Source: Thauera terpenica 58Eu
GTDB lineage: Bacteria > Pseudomonadota > Gammaproteobacteria > Burkholderiales > Rhodocyclaceae
Direction of reading: 5' to 3'
Length of the DNA stretch: 64,000 bases
Assembly (NCBI RefSeq): GCF_000443165.1
Contig: NZ_ATJV01000048.1
Coordinates: 124,001-188,000 of the forward strand
Notes under the pieces: model-generated
The model's database searches: none
What the model was told of the DNA's origin: nothing
What the model saw: the letters and a program-made list of their open reading frames with translations, nothing else
Position numbers and translations under genes: made by a program
In this document: positions 1 to 7,975 of the stretch, one piece after another
Layout of the letters: every line of letters begins with the position of its first letter
Position numbering within the stretch: position 1 is the stretch's first letter

Positions 1-96
1 ATGCTCGGCCGCCCACGCTGTGCTCGCCATCGGCGCCAGCGCCAGCAACAACGCCAGCACAGGCGCACGGCCCTTCCTGCTGTCCTGCCTACTCAT
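1..96 (-). CDS. Exported protein, N-terminal part only (runs off the window)
   Basis: Reading the minus strand from the ATG at 94-96 gives a protein that starts MSRQDSRKGR and continues with an alanine/leucine-rich hydrophobic stretch ending in a typical Ala-x-Ala cleavage region (STAWAAEH). This is a clear Sec signal peptide of about 30 residues. A strong ribosome binding site (AAAGGAGGGAAGG) sits just upstream of the ATG. Only 32 residues are inside the window, so the product cannot be named. It follows the nitrite-reductase genes in the same direction after a 165-bp gap with a hairpin, so a periplasmic cytochrome or a NirF/NirC-type maturation protein would fit; this is inference from position only. 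Confidence 0.7.
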   Translation of the reverse strand, partial: MSRQDSRKGRAPVLALLLALAPMASTAWAAEH

Positions 97-152
97 CGCC
101 TTCCCTCCTTTTGGAACTCGACACAGCGTCGCTGACGCTGCGCCAAAGCACA

Positions 153-186
153 ACGGGAATCCGCACTGCCTTGCGCGGATTCCCGT
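153..186 (-). terminator. Hairpin downstream of the nirS-nirT-haem protein genes
   Basis: Perfect 12-bp inverted repeat (153-164 and 175-186, arm ACGGGAATCCGC) with a 10-nt loop, in the 165-bp gap after the ethylbenzene-dehydrogenase-like gene. There is no long T tract on either side, so it may be a partial terminator or an mRNA 3'-end stabiliser rather than a complete intrinsic terminator. Confidence 0.5.
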
Positions 187-261
187 CATTGCTCATTTCT
201 GCGTCACCGTGACCAGCGCAGGCAGCGTGCCCGCCTGGCAAGAACGTCGCGCAGGGCCGCC

Positions 262-1137
262 TTATTGCTTGGCGGCAGTCACATCGGCCTTGGCGTCGAT
301 GCCCAGCTTGTAACCCAGCGATACATGGTGGAAGCGGCCATGCGCGTTGTCGTCATGAATGGCGAAGCCGAAGTTGTAGGTCTTGCCTGCCTCAAGGGCC
401 ACATCGCCTTCACCGCCGGTGAACTTGCGCGTGAACACGACCGTCCAGTTATCGCCGTCCTGCTTGCCTTCGGCACTGACCAGCGCACTACCACCTTCCA
501 TCACGCGCTTGTCGGCAACGTAACCGTCATAGCCCTTGTTTTCGCCGCTACGCCACTGGTGAAGATCGTAGTAGCGGCCATCGGCAAGCGACGCCTCCTT
601 GACGTATTTGGTCTTGGTGTCTGCAGCGCCGGGCATGGTACGAGAATCGAGGTGGCAACTCGCCCAGCAACCGCTTTCATCGGCCAGCGCCACCTTGCCG
701 CCGGACTCGAGCATGAACGCGATCTTGACCGGGTTCTTCTCGTCCATCTTCGGTGCGCCCGAAGCAGCTGGCTGCTTCCAGGAAAAGCGCAGATAAAGAT
801 TGCTGCCATCATGCGCCGCCTGCACCTTCACCGGAATGGAGGCGGCCTTGCCGGCGATCGGCGTCGGCTCGATCTTCTGTCCGCTGACCATCTTCTTGCC
901 CATGTCGGCGGCTTCTTCATCATGACAGCCGGCACAGGTTTCGCCTTTCTTCAGCGCGCGTGCCCCGCCATGCTCGGTACCCTTCTGGATCCATTCCAGC
1001 GGCGATACGCCCGGGTAGAACAGGGTGATGTCCTTGGCGGCAACCTTGCTCCAGTCGGCCGGTGCGGCGGCCAGGGACGAGCCCGCGCCGAGGGCGAGAA
1101 TGGCACCAGCGGCACCGGCAATGATCGTTTTCTTCAT
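262..1137 (-). CDS. Ethylbenzene-dehydrogenase-related periplasmic haem-binding protein
   Basis: 291 residues. Residues 1-24 form a Sec signal peptide (MKKTIIAGAAGAILALGAGS, then AAAPADW). The body resembles the haem-binding beta-sandwich domain of ethylbenzene dehydrogenase gamma subunits and of related cytochromes in DMSO-reductase systems (EB_dh family). One normal haem c site, CAGCH, is at 68-72. A second motif, CWASCH at 157-162, has three residues between the cysteines instead of two. The C-terminal region has a histidine-rich patch (AHGRFHH). It lies third in the minus-strand order nirS, nirT, this gene, 49 bp after nirT, and would act in the periplasm, probably as an electron carrier for nitrite reduction. 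The family assignment is reasonable; the electron partner and whether the CX3CH site binds haem are inference. Confidence 0.8.
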   Translation of the reverse strand: MKKTIIAGAAGAILALGAGSSLAAAPADWSKVAAKDITLFYPGVSPLEWIQKGTEHGGARALKKGETCAGCHDEEAADMGKKMVSGQKIEPTPIAGKAASIPVKVQAAHDGSNLYLRFSWKQPAASGAPKMDEKNPVKIAFMLESGGKVALADESGCWASCHLDSRTMPGAADTKTKYVKEASLADGRYYDLHQWRSGENKGYDGYVADKRVMEGGSALVSAEGKQDGDNWTVVFTRKFTGGEGDVALEAGKTYNFGFAIHDDNAHGRFHHVSLGYKLGIDAKADVTAAKQ

Positions 1138-1186
1138 GTTCGATTCCTCTCAGTGGGTGGTAGGACAAGCGTCGCACACAGGCGAA

Positions 1187-1795
1187 TCACTCCTCGTCTT
1201 CCTCGGTCATGCCTTCGGGCTTGTGGTGTGCAATACCCTTGTGACAATCGATACAGGTCAGGTTGTCCTCAATCGCCATCTCATGCTGCTTGCGCGCACG
1301 TTGTTTCTGCGCCTCCGAGTTCATGCTCTCGAAGCTGTGGCAGTTGCGGCATTCGCGCGAATCGCTGGCCTTCATGCGTGCCCATTCGCTACGCGCAAGC
1401 TTCAGACGCTTGGCTTCGAACTTCTCGCGTGTATCGATTGTACCCGTGAGTTTCCCCCACACCTCCCGCGACGCCTGAACCTTGCGGATCATCTTGTGCG
1501 TCCAGTCCTTCGGCACGTGGCAATCCGGGCAGGTGGCGCGAACGCCAGTGCGGTTGTTGTAGTGGATTGTTTCCTGGTATTCCATGTAAACGTTGTCTTT
1601 CATCTCGTGGCACGAGATGCAGAACGTCTCGGTGTTGGTCGCTTCCATGGCGGTGTTGAAGCCGCCCCAGAACAGCACGCCCAACAACATGCCGATGGAC
1701 AAAAGGCCACCCAGCGAATACTTCGCTGAAGGTCGGCGCAGGCGAGCCATGAGGCCGCCGGAGTGTTGTTGTTTGGATTTGTCTCGGTCTGTCAT
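1187..1795 (-). CDS. nirT: NapC/NirT-family membrane-anchored tetraheme cytochrome c
   Basis: 202 residues, normal length for the family. A single N-terminal membrane anchor lies at about 27-47. Four haem c motifs follow: CISCH 59-63, CPDCH 89-93, CRNCH 149-153 and CIDCH 181-185. Proteins of this type take electrons from membrane quinol and pass them to periplasmic reductases. The position directly behind nirS (62-bp gap) indicates that it feeds cytochrome cd1 nitrite reductase, as NirT does in Pseudomonas stutzeri. The start is supported by the cytoplasmic charged head before the anchor. The C terminus is acidic (EEDEE). NapC would be the alternative name, but no nap genes are in view. Confidence 0.88.
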   Translation of the reverse strand: MTDRDKSKQQHSGGLMARLRRPSAKYSLGGLLSIGMLLGVLFWGGFNTAMEATNTETFCISCHEMKDNVYMEYQETIHYNNRTGVRATCPDCHVPKDWTHKMIRKVQASREVWGKLTGTIDTREKFEAKRLKLARSEWARMKASDSRECRNCHSFESMNSEAQKQRARKQHEMAIEDNLTCIDCHKGIAHHKPEGMTEEDEE

Positions 1796-1810
1796 GTATG
1801 TCCCCTCGTG

Positions 1811-1832
1811 CCCCCGCGCCGCAGCGCGGGGG
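1811..1832 (-). other. GC-rich stem-loop between nirS and nirT
   Basis: Perfect 9-bp stem (CCCCCGCGC / GCGCGGGGG) with a 4-nt loop, between the nirS stop and the nirT start. It has no U tract on the minus strand, so it is more likely an mRNA-stabilising or processing structure, giving more nirS than nirT message, than a terminator. The function is inferred from position. Confidence 0.5.
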
Positions 1833-1857
1833 TCCGGGTCAATGATCGTCTAGGCGA

Positions 1858-3552
1858 TCAATAGACGTCGTGCATCGTGTTGAAAACGTTGAACTTGCCG
1901 GTCGGGGTCACGATAGCAGGATCGGTGATGACCTTCTTCAGCTTCAGCGTCTTGTCGTCGTAGATCACGATGGCAGACTGGTCGGTCTTGCCACCCCACA
2001 GCGAGATCCACACTTCGTCGCCTGCTTCGTTGTACTCAGGCTGCACCGCACGACGGATGGCCTTGCCTTCGGGCAGACCCGAATCCTTGGCGACGTCGAT
2101 ACGCACCGGCGCCTTGGACAGGTCGTTACGATCGAACACGAACACGGACTCAGCAAGCTCGCGCTCGGGGTTCATCGGCGCGTCGGCCCAGAAGTTCTTC
2201 GACTTCGGATGCGTCTTGACGAACAGGTTGCCCGCCCCCGGCATCTTCAGCTCCTGAACCACCTTCCAGTTGTTGGCCTTGTACTTGGCGTACTTGGCAT
2301 CATCCGAAGCGGTCGAGATCAGCGACACTACCGCATCACCCAGGTGGCCCGTGGCCCACACCGGTCCGAAATCCGGATGGACGAAGTTGGCACCACGACC
2401 CGGGTGCGGGATCTTCGCAGTATCAACCAGCGCAGCCAGCTTTCCGGTCTTGGTGTCGACCGCAGCGACCTTGTTCGAGGCGTTGGCAGCAACCATGAAG
2501 TAGCGGCCCGACGCATCCCAACCGCCGTCATGCAGGAACTTGGCGGATTCGATCGTCGTCGTCTTCAGGTTCTTGAGGTCGGTGTAGTCAACCAGCAGGA
2601 TCTGGCCGGTTTCCTTCACGTTCACCACCCACTCGGGCTTCTGCATCGAGGCGACGATGGACGCCACGCGCGGCTCCGGGTGGTAATCGCCATCAACCGT
2701 CTGACCGCGAGTCGACACGACCTTGATCGGCTCCAGCGTCAGACCGTCCATGATCGAGTACTGGGGCGGCCAGTAGGTGCCACCGATCAGGTACTTGTCT
2801 TCATAGCCCTTGAACTTGGAGGTATCGACCGAGCGCGCGTCGGAACCGAGACGGACCGTAGCCACCGTGGTCGGCTCTTCGTAGAACATGTCGATGATGG
2901 TGGTCAGACCATCGCGGCCGACGGTGTAGACATAGCGTCCCGAAGCCGACAGGCGGGAGATATGGACCGCATAACCGGTGTCGAGAATCTTCCAGATCTC
3001 GTGCGTATCGCCATCAACCAGAGCCAGCTTGCCAGCGTCACGCAGGGTGATCGCGAACACGTTCTTCAGGTTGACCTTGTTCATCTGCTTGGTCGGACGC
3101 TGATCGACCGGAACCAGCAGCTTCCAGCTGTCCTTCATGTCCTTGAGCGAGAACTCGGGCGGAATCGGCGGCTCGTTCTGGATGTAACGCGCCATCAGGT
3201 TGATTTCATCCTTGGTCAGGATGTCGTCGTAGTTGACCATGCCGCCTTCGGTACCGTAGGCAATGATCTTCTCGAGACGCTCGGTGCCCAGCTTCAGCGT
3301 ACCGCCCTCAGTATGGGTGCCGTCAGCCAGCGTCTTGGCCCAGTTCGGCTCAAGGTTCTTGCCCGTGGCGCCCTTGCGCAGCACGCCATGGCAACCGGCA
3401 CAGCGCTCGAAGTAAATGAGTTTGCCCTGCTCCATCTCCGCCGCGGTCAGCTGCGGTGCGGTTTGCGGGGCGGTCTCCGCCCATGCACTTCCAAGCGCCA
3501 GCGGCAACACTGCCAGCGCCAAGGTTTTGCCAATCCAGCCTTTGTTTTGCAT
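1858..3552 (-). CDS. nirS: Cytochrome cd1 nitrite reductase (NO-forming)
   Basis: 564 residues. A Sec signal peptide (about 1-25, ending SAWAE) precedes a cytochrome c domain with haem c motif CAGCH at 51-55, and then an eight-bladed propeller carrying haem d1. H341 (in FLHDGGW) and H383 (in PHPGRGANF) have the 42-residue spacing of the active-site pair His327/His369 in the Pseudomonas aeruginosa enzyme; H197 is the likely proximal d1 ligand. The C terminus PTGKFNVFNTMHDVY is characteristic of the family. The enzyme reduces nitrite to nitric oxide in the periplasm, the defining step of denitrification. The ATG is preceded by AAGGAGAGAGG. The upstream region carries an FNR/DNR-like site placed for class II activation, so expression is probably induced by low oxygen and NO. 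Confidence 0.97.
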   Translation of the reverse strand: MQNKGWIGKTLALAVLPLALGSAWAETAPQTAPQLTAAEMEQGKLIYFERCAGCHGVLRKGATGKNLEPNWAKTLADGTHTEGGTLKLGTERLEKIIAYGTEGGMVNYDDILTKDEINLMARYIQNEPPIPPEFSLKDMKDSWKLLVPVDQRPTKQMNKVNLKNVFAITLRDAGKLALVDGDTHEIWKILDTGYAVHISRLSASGRYVYTVGRDGLTTIIDMFYEEPTTVATVRLGSDARSVDTSKFKGYEDKYLIGGTYWPPQYSIMDGLTLEPIKVVSTRGQTVDGDYHPEPRVASIVASMQKPEWVVNVKETGQILLVDYTDLKNLKTTTIESAKFLHDGGWDASGRYFMVAANASNKVAAVDTKTGKLAALVDTAKIPHPGRGANFVHPDFGPVWATGHLGDAVVSLISTASDDAKYAKYKANNWKVVQELKMPGAGNLFVKTHPKSKNFWADAPMNPERELAESVFVFDRNDLSKAPVRIDVAKDSGLPEGKAIRRAVQPEYNEAGDEVWISLWGGKTDQSAIVIYDDKTLKLKKVITDPAIVTPTGKFNVFNTMHDVY

Positions 3553-3631
3553 TTCCCTCTCTCCTTGAACATCTCGGGACGATGAACTTACACAGCGACG
3601 TCAGTATCGATTTAGCAGCACCCCTTAATCC

Positions 3632-3645
3632 TTGATTTGAGTTAA
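3632..3645. promoter_or_regulatory. FNR/DNR-type box serving nirS and nirE in both directions
   Basis: TTGAT-N4-GTTAA, close to the FNR/DNR consensus TTGAT-N4-ATCAA, with one perfect half-site. The centre is at 3638.5. Taking a class II spacing of 41.5 bp, the predicted starts are near 3597 for nirS and 3680 for nirE. -10-like hexamers lie at the right place in both directions: GATACT on the minus strand (3608-3603) and GATACA on the plus strand (3667-3672). The box is therefore placed to activate both divergent genes at once. The motif and spacing are read directly; the factor binding it is inferred from the family of denitrification promoters. Confidence 0.65.
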
Positions 3646-3790
3646 TTTTCCCCACGCCTTGTGGGGATACAGTTTCGCTACTCGCTCGGCGAACCCAAAT
3701 CGCCGAATGAATAAGTGAAATTGAATATTCGCTGCTGCGCTGCACCCTTCAAGCGCTCACAGCATCCCCTGGAAAAGCCGGAGCCGTTCC

Positions 3791-4699
3791 ATGTACGCCG
3801 CCACCTCTGCCCGAACGCTTGCCCTCAAGTCCTTCCACACGGCATCGGCGCGCCAGGCCGTCAGCTGTGCGAGCGTGCCCCGGGCCGGCAGCGCGCCCCC
3901 CCGCATGGAGGAAAAGGCCGCCCCACACCCGAAAGGCTGTGTCCATCTGGTTGGCGCGGGACCGGGCGACCCCGAATTGCTGACCTTGAAGGCGGCCCGC
4001 CTGATCACATCGGCAGAGGTCGTGGTCTATGACAACCTCGTGGGCAAGGCCATCCTCGAGCTGATCCCGGCGACGGCACGCCGAGTGTATGCCGGCAAGG
4101 AAGCGGGGAATCACGCCCTGCCACAAGACGAGATCAACCAGTTGCTGGTCGATCTTGCACGTCAGGGCCTGCGCGTCGTTCGCCTGAAGGGCGGCGACCC
4201 CTTCATCTTTGGCCGCGGTGGAGAAGAAATGCAGGCATTGCAGGCCGCAGGCTTTTGCTGCGAGATCGTACCGGGCATCACCGCCGCCGCCGGCGCGGGG
4301 GCCAGCACCGGCATTCCGCTCACGCACCGCGAGCATGCTCAGACCCTGGTGTTTGCCACCGGCCACCTCAAGGACGATACCGTCGATCTGGACTGGGACG
4401 CACTCACGCGCCCAAACCAGACGGTGGTCATCTACATGGGCCTGGGCGCGCTGGACATCATCTGTCAGCAGCTCATCGCCCACGGCCTGCCCGCGCACAC
4501 GCCTGCCGCCGTGATTCATGGTGCGACGACGCCCGCACAGTGCGCCGTGTACAGCAGCATCGCGGGGCTGCCTGCAGCCGTTCGTGAGGCAGGGCTGAAG
4601 CCCCCCGCCTTGATCATGATCGGTCAAGTCGTCGGGGTCGGCGATGCAAGGCTGCAGGCGGCATCGACCCCGGCCATGAGTGGCACCCAGTTCGCCTGA
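3791..4699 (+). CDS. nirE: Uroporphyrinogen-III C-methyltransferase (haem d1 / siroheme branch)
   Basis: 302 residues from this ATG, which has GGAG at 3780-3783, seven bases upstream. It makes precorrin-2 from uroporphyrinogen III using two SAM. Family motifs are clear: VGAGPGDPELLTLKA near the start of the domain, RLKGGDPFIFGRGGEE, and PGITAAAGAGASTGIPLTHR. The first 38 residues are not part of the usual domain; the in-frame ATG at 3905 would give a standard 264-residue enzyme but has no visible ribosome binding site. Its position divergent from nirS, with a shared regulatory box, suggests that it supplies precorrin-2 for haem d1 (NirE role). A general cobA/siroheme role cannot be excluded from sequence alone. 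Confidence 0.88.
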   Translation: MYAATSARTLALKSFHTASARQAVSCASVPRAGSAPPRMEEKAAPHPKGCVHLVGAGPGDPELLTLKAARLITSAEVVVYDNLVGKAILELIPATARRVYAGKEAGNHALPQDEINQLLVDLARQGLRVVRLKGGDPFIFGRGGEEMQALQAAGFCCEIVPGITAAAGAGASTGIPLTHREHAQTLVFATGHLKDDTVDLDWDALTRPNQTVVIYMGLGALDIICQQLIAHGLPAHTPAAVIHGATTPAQCAVYSSIAGLPAAVREAGLKPPALIMIGQVVGVGDARLQAASTPAMSGTQFA

Positions 4700-4881
4700 T
4701 GCGGGCGCACTGAAAAAAGCGGTTGCGACCAGGCCCTCCGAACACCGCTGTTCCGCCCAGGAATCCGGTCGCACCCCCTCGCGCAATACGCAGATCTGCC
4801 CGCGCCCTGTGCGTCAACCGCTCCCATTCCAGCAGCATGGGGTGAGGACGGGCAGCGCAGCTGATGCCGACACAAGGCTTA

Positions 4882-4887
4882 TATAAT
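4882..4887 (+). promoter_or_regulatory. -10 element (TATAAT) ahead of the CBS-domain gene
   Basis: A perfect TATAAT lies 35 bp before the ATG at 4923, in the 223-bp gap after nirE. No good -35 hexamer sits 16-18 bp upstream, so activity would need an activator or be weak. The rest of the gap shows nothing recognisable. Confidence 0.4.
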
Positions 4888-4922
4888 TTGCGCTTGAATT
4901 TTCCACGCGCGGATGCCCATTC

Positions 4923-6365
4923 ATGGCTGAAGAAAACCAGTTTTTCCGTCCCGTACGCGACTTTTGTCAGCGCAAGGTGATGACCTGCGGGGCCGACGAT
5001 GCGCTCGTTGAAGCCGTGATAACGATGCGCGAGCGCAACATCTCCAGCATGGTGGTGCTCAAGGACGGCATGCCCGACGGCATCTTCACCGACCGCGACC
5101 TGCGCAACAAGGTCGTCGCCCCGGGGCGCTCGCCGTCTGAATTGAAGGTCGGCGATGTCATGCACTCACCTCTGATCACCATCGGTGACGACGACCTGCT
5201 CTACGAGGCGCTGCACCGCATGTCGCGCACGAAGATCCACCGCCTCGTGGTGGTCGATGACAAGGGCGCGCTCACGGGCATCATCACCGACACCGACATC
5301 CTGCGCTTGCAGGCGCACTCACCACACCAGCTGGTGCTCGACATCGAGAAGGCCGCTTCGATCGACGATCTGCGCCAGCTCCACACCCGCATCCAGAACC
5401 TGGTGCTGCATCTGTCCGGGACCGGCATCGCAATTCGCGACATGGTCAAGCTCATCGCCAATCTCAACGATCAGGTGCTGATCCGCCTGATCGAGCTGCT
5501 ACGTGCCGACAAATACAGCGATCTCACCGACAACTTCGCCTTCGTCGTCATGGGGAGCGAAGGCCGTGGCGAACAGACCCTGTCGACCGATCAGGACAAC
5601 GCGATCATCTACGACGACGAGCTCAGCGCCGCAGAACTCGCTCGCCTCGAAGCCTTCTCGCACGACCTGATCGACACCCTCATTTCGATCGGTGTCCCCC
5701 CCTGCAGCGGCGGCATCATGGCGCGCAACCCGCAATGGCGGCACAGCCTGTCGACCTGGAAATCCGAGCTGAACCGCTGGCTGTCCACACCAACGCCGGA
5801 AAACGTCATGACCGGCAGCATGTTCATGGATCTGCGGGCCCTGTACGGCCGTCATGACCTGGTGCAGACCCTGAAGCAGCACGCCTATCGCACCCTGAGC
5901 AATGATCAGGGCTTCCTCATGCGCATGGCGCAGAACATGACCAACTTCGTGCCGCCGCTGGGCTGGTTCGGCAAGATCAAGCTGGAAAGATCTGGCCCGC
6001 AGCGCGGCAAGCTCGACATCAAGAAGGCCGGCATCTTCGCCATCACCGATGGCATCAAGGCCCTGGCGATGGAAGCGAACAAGCTCGAAGGCAGCACCCA
6101 CGACCGCATCGAAGCCCTGACTGCAGCGGGGGTGCTGAAAGCAGAAGATGCGAAGAACCTGCTCGCCAGCTTCGACTTTCTCGTCATGACGCGCCTGCGC
6201 GGCCATGTCGAGGCACTGCGCGCCGGCGCCGAACTGAGCAATTACGTGTCAATGGAAATGCTCAACGTGATGCAACAAGGAGAGTTGCGCCTGGCGCTCG
6301 AACAGGTGGCGAAGTTTCAGGGCTTCGTCAAACATCACTTCCGTCTTCACCTGCTGCGCAACTGA
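4923..6365 (+). CDS. CBS-domain protein with DUF294 nucleotidyltransferase-like domain
   Basis: 480 residues. Two CBS domains occupy about residues 10-130 (each with an IFTDRDL or IITDTDIL end motif) and probably bind an adenine nucleotide. A nucleotidyltransferase-like domain follows, with the GSEGRGEQTLSTDQDNA motif matching the G-S-x-D-x-D active site of PII uridylyl-transferase/GlnE-like enzymes (DUF294), and then the matching C-terminal substrate-binding helical domain. Such proteins are thought to modify or sense a signalling partner, but the substrate is unknown. It is soluble with no signal peptide. It sits downstream of nirE after its own gap and probably forms a separate unit. Family assignment is strong, function is not established. 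Confidence 0.85.
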   Translation: MAEENQFFRPVRDFCQRKVMTCGADDALVEAVITMRERNISSMVVLKDGMPDGIFTDRDLRNKVVAPGRSPSELKVGDVMHSPLITIGDDDLLYEALHRMSRTKIHRLVVVDDKGALTGIITDTDILRLQAHSPHQLVLDIEKAASIDDLRQLHTRIQNLVLHLSGTGIAIRDMVKLIANLNDQVLIRLIELLRADKYSDLTDNFAFVVMGSEGRGEQTLSTDQDNAIIYDDELSAAELARLEAFSHDLIDTLISIGVPPCSGGIMARNPQWRHSLSTWKSELNRWLSTPTPENVMTGSMFMDLRALYGRHDLVQTLKQHAYRTLSNDQGFLMRMAQNMTNFVPPLGWFGKIKLERSGPQRGKLDIKKAGIFAITDGIKALAMEANKLEGSTHDRIEALTAAGVLKAEDAKNLLASFDFLVMTRLRGHVEALRAGAELSNYVSMEMLNVMQQGELRLALEQVAKFQGFVKHHFRLHLLRN

Positions 6366-6366
6366 T

Positions 6367-6405
6367 AGCAGGGGGATCGCCTCAAGCCTTGCTGCGATCC
6401 CTGCT
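6367..6405. terminator. Bidirectional hairpin between convergent genes
   Basis: Inverted repeat AGCAGGG(G)GATCGC / GCGATCCCTGCT with one bulged G and a loop of about 13 nt. It fills the gap between the CBS-domain gene and the convergent yihY gene and runs up to the yihY stop codon. No clear U tract, so it may stop transcription weakly in both directions. Confidence 0.5.
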
Positions 6406-7322
6406 CAGGCGCCCGCCTCGGCCTCCTGCACCTCACTGCGCGTGACGCGCACCGCCGTCGGTCTTGGCACGATGTGCCGGCCGGCCGCTTCCGCGCTGGC
6501 GCGGGTGAAAGCCGCCCCGAACAGCAGGATCAGCGACGAGTAATTCACCCACATCAGCAGCAGCACCAGGGAGCCCGCCGCACCGTAGGTCGAGGCGGTG
6601 GCGGTGGTGGACAGGTAAACCGCAATCAGCGCCCGGCCCAGCACGAACAACACGGAAGTCACCAGCGCCCCCAACCACACATCCCGCCAGCGCAGCACCA
6701 CGTCGGGCAGCACACGGAAGATGGTGCCGAACAACAGCGTCACGACGATGAGCGAGACCCCCCAGTCCAGCCCCAGCAACACAAAGCCCGGCACCGGCAG
6801 CCAGTCCTGCGCAAAGGCCACCAACGCGCGCACGGCCACGCTCAGCAGCAGCGAAACCAGCAACACGAAGCCGATCGCCAGCACCACCGTGAGTGACAGC
6901 AGGCGCGCCTTGAGGTAGATGAAGACCCCACTGCGCGTGGGGCGCGGGGCCACCCCCCAGATTGCATTGAGCGCGCCCTGCATCTGCGCGAACACCGTGG
7001 TGGCGCCAAACACCATCGCGCCAAAGCCCGCCAGCGTCGGCAGCAGACCACTGTGCTCAATGCGGCTGTTTTCCACCGCAGTCTGAACCGCGGTGGCCGC
7101 CTCAGCGCCGATCGTCGCCTGCAACTGCAGCACGATCTCGCCCTGCGCCGCGCTCTCGCCCAGCACCAGGCCCACGATGCTGACCGCGACGATCATCACC
7201 GGCGCCACCGAAAACACGGTAAAGAAGGCAAGCGCTCCCGCATGCACGAACACCTGCGCCTCCAGCCACACGCGCACGCTCGCTTTCGCCACGTTCACCC
7301 AATACCGCGCCAATGAGCTCAT
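6405..7322 (-). CDS. YihY/BrkB-family inner membrane protein
   Basis: 305 residues with about six hydrophobic membrane-spanning segments, starting with a helix around FVHAGALAFFTVFSVAPVMI. The order and the SLAPxxI-like first helix match the YihY/virulence factor BrkB family (formerly confused with RNase BN). The C terminus is charged and cytoplasmic. The molecular role of the family is not settled; transport or envelope functions have been suggested. It is convergent with the CBS-domain gene and divergent from yqeY; the 193 bp between yihY and yqeY hold no feature that can be supported. Confidence 0.85.
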   Translation of the reverse strand: MSSLARYWVNVAKASVRVWLEAQVFVHAGALAFFTVFSVAPVMIVAVSIVGLVLGESAAQGEIVLQLQATIGAEAATAVQTAVENSRIEHSGLLPTLAGFGAMVFGATTVFAQMQGALNAIWGVAPRPTRSGVFIYLKARLLSLTVVLAIGFVLLVSLLLSVAVRALVAFAQDWLPVPGFVLLGLDWGVSLIVVTLLFGTIFRVLPDVVLRWRDVWLGALVTSVLFVLGRALIAVYLSTTATASTYGAAGSLVLLLMWVNYSSLILLFGAAFTRASAEAAGRHIVPRPTAVRVTRSEVQEAEAGA

Positions 7323-7515
7323 CGATACGTTTCCACGAAATTCAATACAGCCATCATTTAGCCCACCTCAGCAGGCACAGGCAAGCCCGGCGCAGAATCG
7401 CGCTCACCCGCTGTTCGCCCTGATCGAACACAAACCTTGCACGCTCAGGGCCGGAAGCAAGACCCTTGACTGCGGTAAACTGAAACGTGTCGAACCCTTC
7501 CCTCCGGAGCCCCTG

Positions 7516-7953
7516 ATGAGCCTGCTCGCTCAACTGAAGAACGATTCCCTGCTTGCACGCAAAGCCGCCGACCGCGTGCGCGGCACCTTACTCAGCACCC
7601 TGATCGGCGAGGCCGAAATGGTCGGCAAGAACGCCGCCAACCGCGAAAGCACCGACGAGGAAGTACAGCAGACGATTCGCAAGTTCCTGAAGAACAACCA
7701 GGAAGCGCTGGGCGTGATCAAGGATGAAGAGCGCCGCGCCGTGCTCGAACAGGAATCCGCCATCCTCACTGCCTACCTGCCGCCGCTCGCGAGCGACGCC
7801 GAGGTGCAGGCCTTCATCGCCGCAAGCGTGGCCACCCTTGCCGAACGCGGGCCGAAACAGATGGGCGTGGTGATGGGTGCGCTGAAGGCCAGGTACGGCA
7901 GCGATTTCGATGCAAAGCTGGCCAGCGCCTGGATCAAGGACGCCTTGCGCTGA
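7516..7953 (+). CDS. GatB/YqeY domain protein
   Basis: 145 residues, the usual size for stand-alone YqeY proteins, which resemble the C-terminal tRNA-binding domain of GatB amidotransferase subunits. Supporting motifs are RGTLLSTLIGEAEMVGKN near the start, the TDEEVQQTIRKFLKNNQEAL helix and the terminal GPKQMGVVMGALKARYG. The open frame extends further upstream, but this ATG follows GGAG at 7506-7509 and begins where the family begins. The protein is cytosolic; a role in tRNA amidation or quality control is suspected in the family but unproven. In many proteobacteria yqeY lies near dnaG/rpoD; here it stands alone between yihY and uvrC. Confidence 0.85.
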   Translation: MSLLAQLKNDSLLARKAADRVRGTLLSTLIGEAEMVGKNAANRESTDEEVQQTIRKFLKNNQEALGVIKDEERRAVLEQESAILTAYLPPLASDAEVQAFIAASVATLAERGPKQMGVVMGALKARYGSDFDAKLASAWIKDALR

Positions 7954-7975
7954 ACCTTGTCTCCCTGCTGGTTGC

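Noticed and set aside
1870-3585. Plus-strand open frame opposite nirS (571 codons)
   Set aside because: Mirror frame of a certain gene; His/Arg/Leu-rich product without recognisable domain or ribosome binding site.
7440-7480. A CAGGGCCGGAAGCAAG stretch resembling the conserved loop of 4.5S (SRP) RNA
   Set aside because: The matching bases are few, the second loop sequence (GGAAG-GAAGCA order) differs, and no enclosing long hairpin was found around it.
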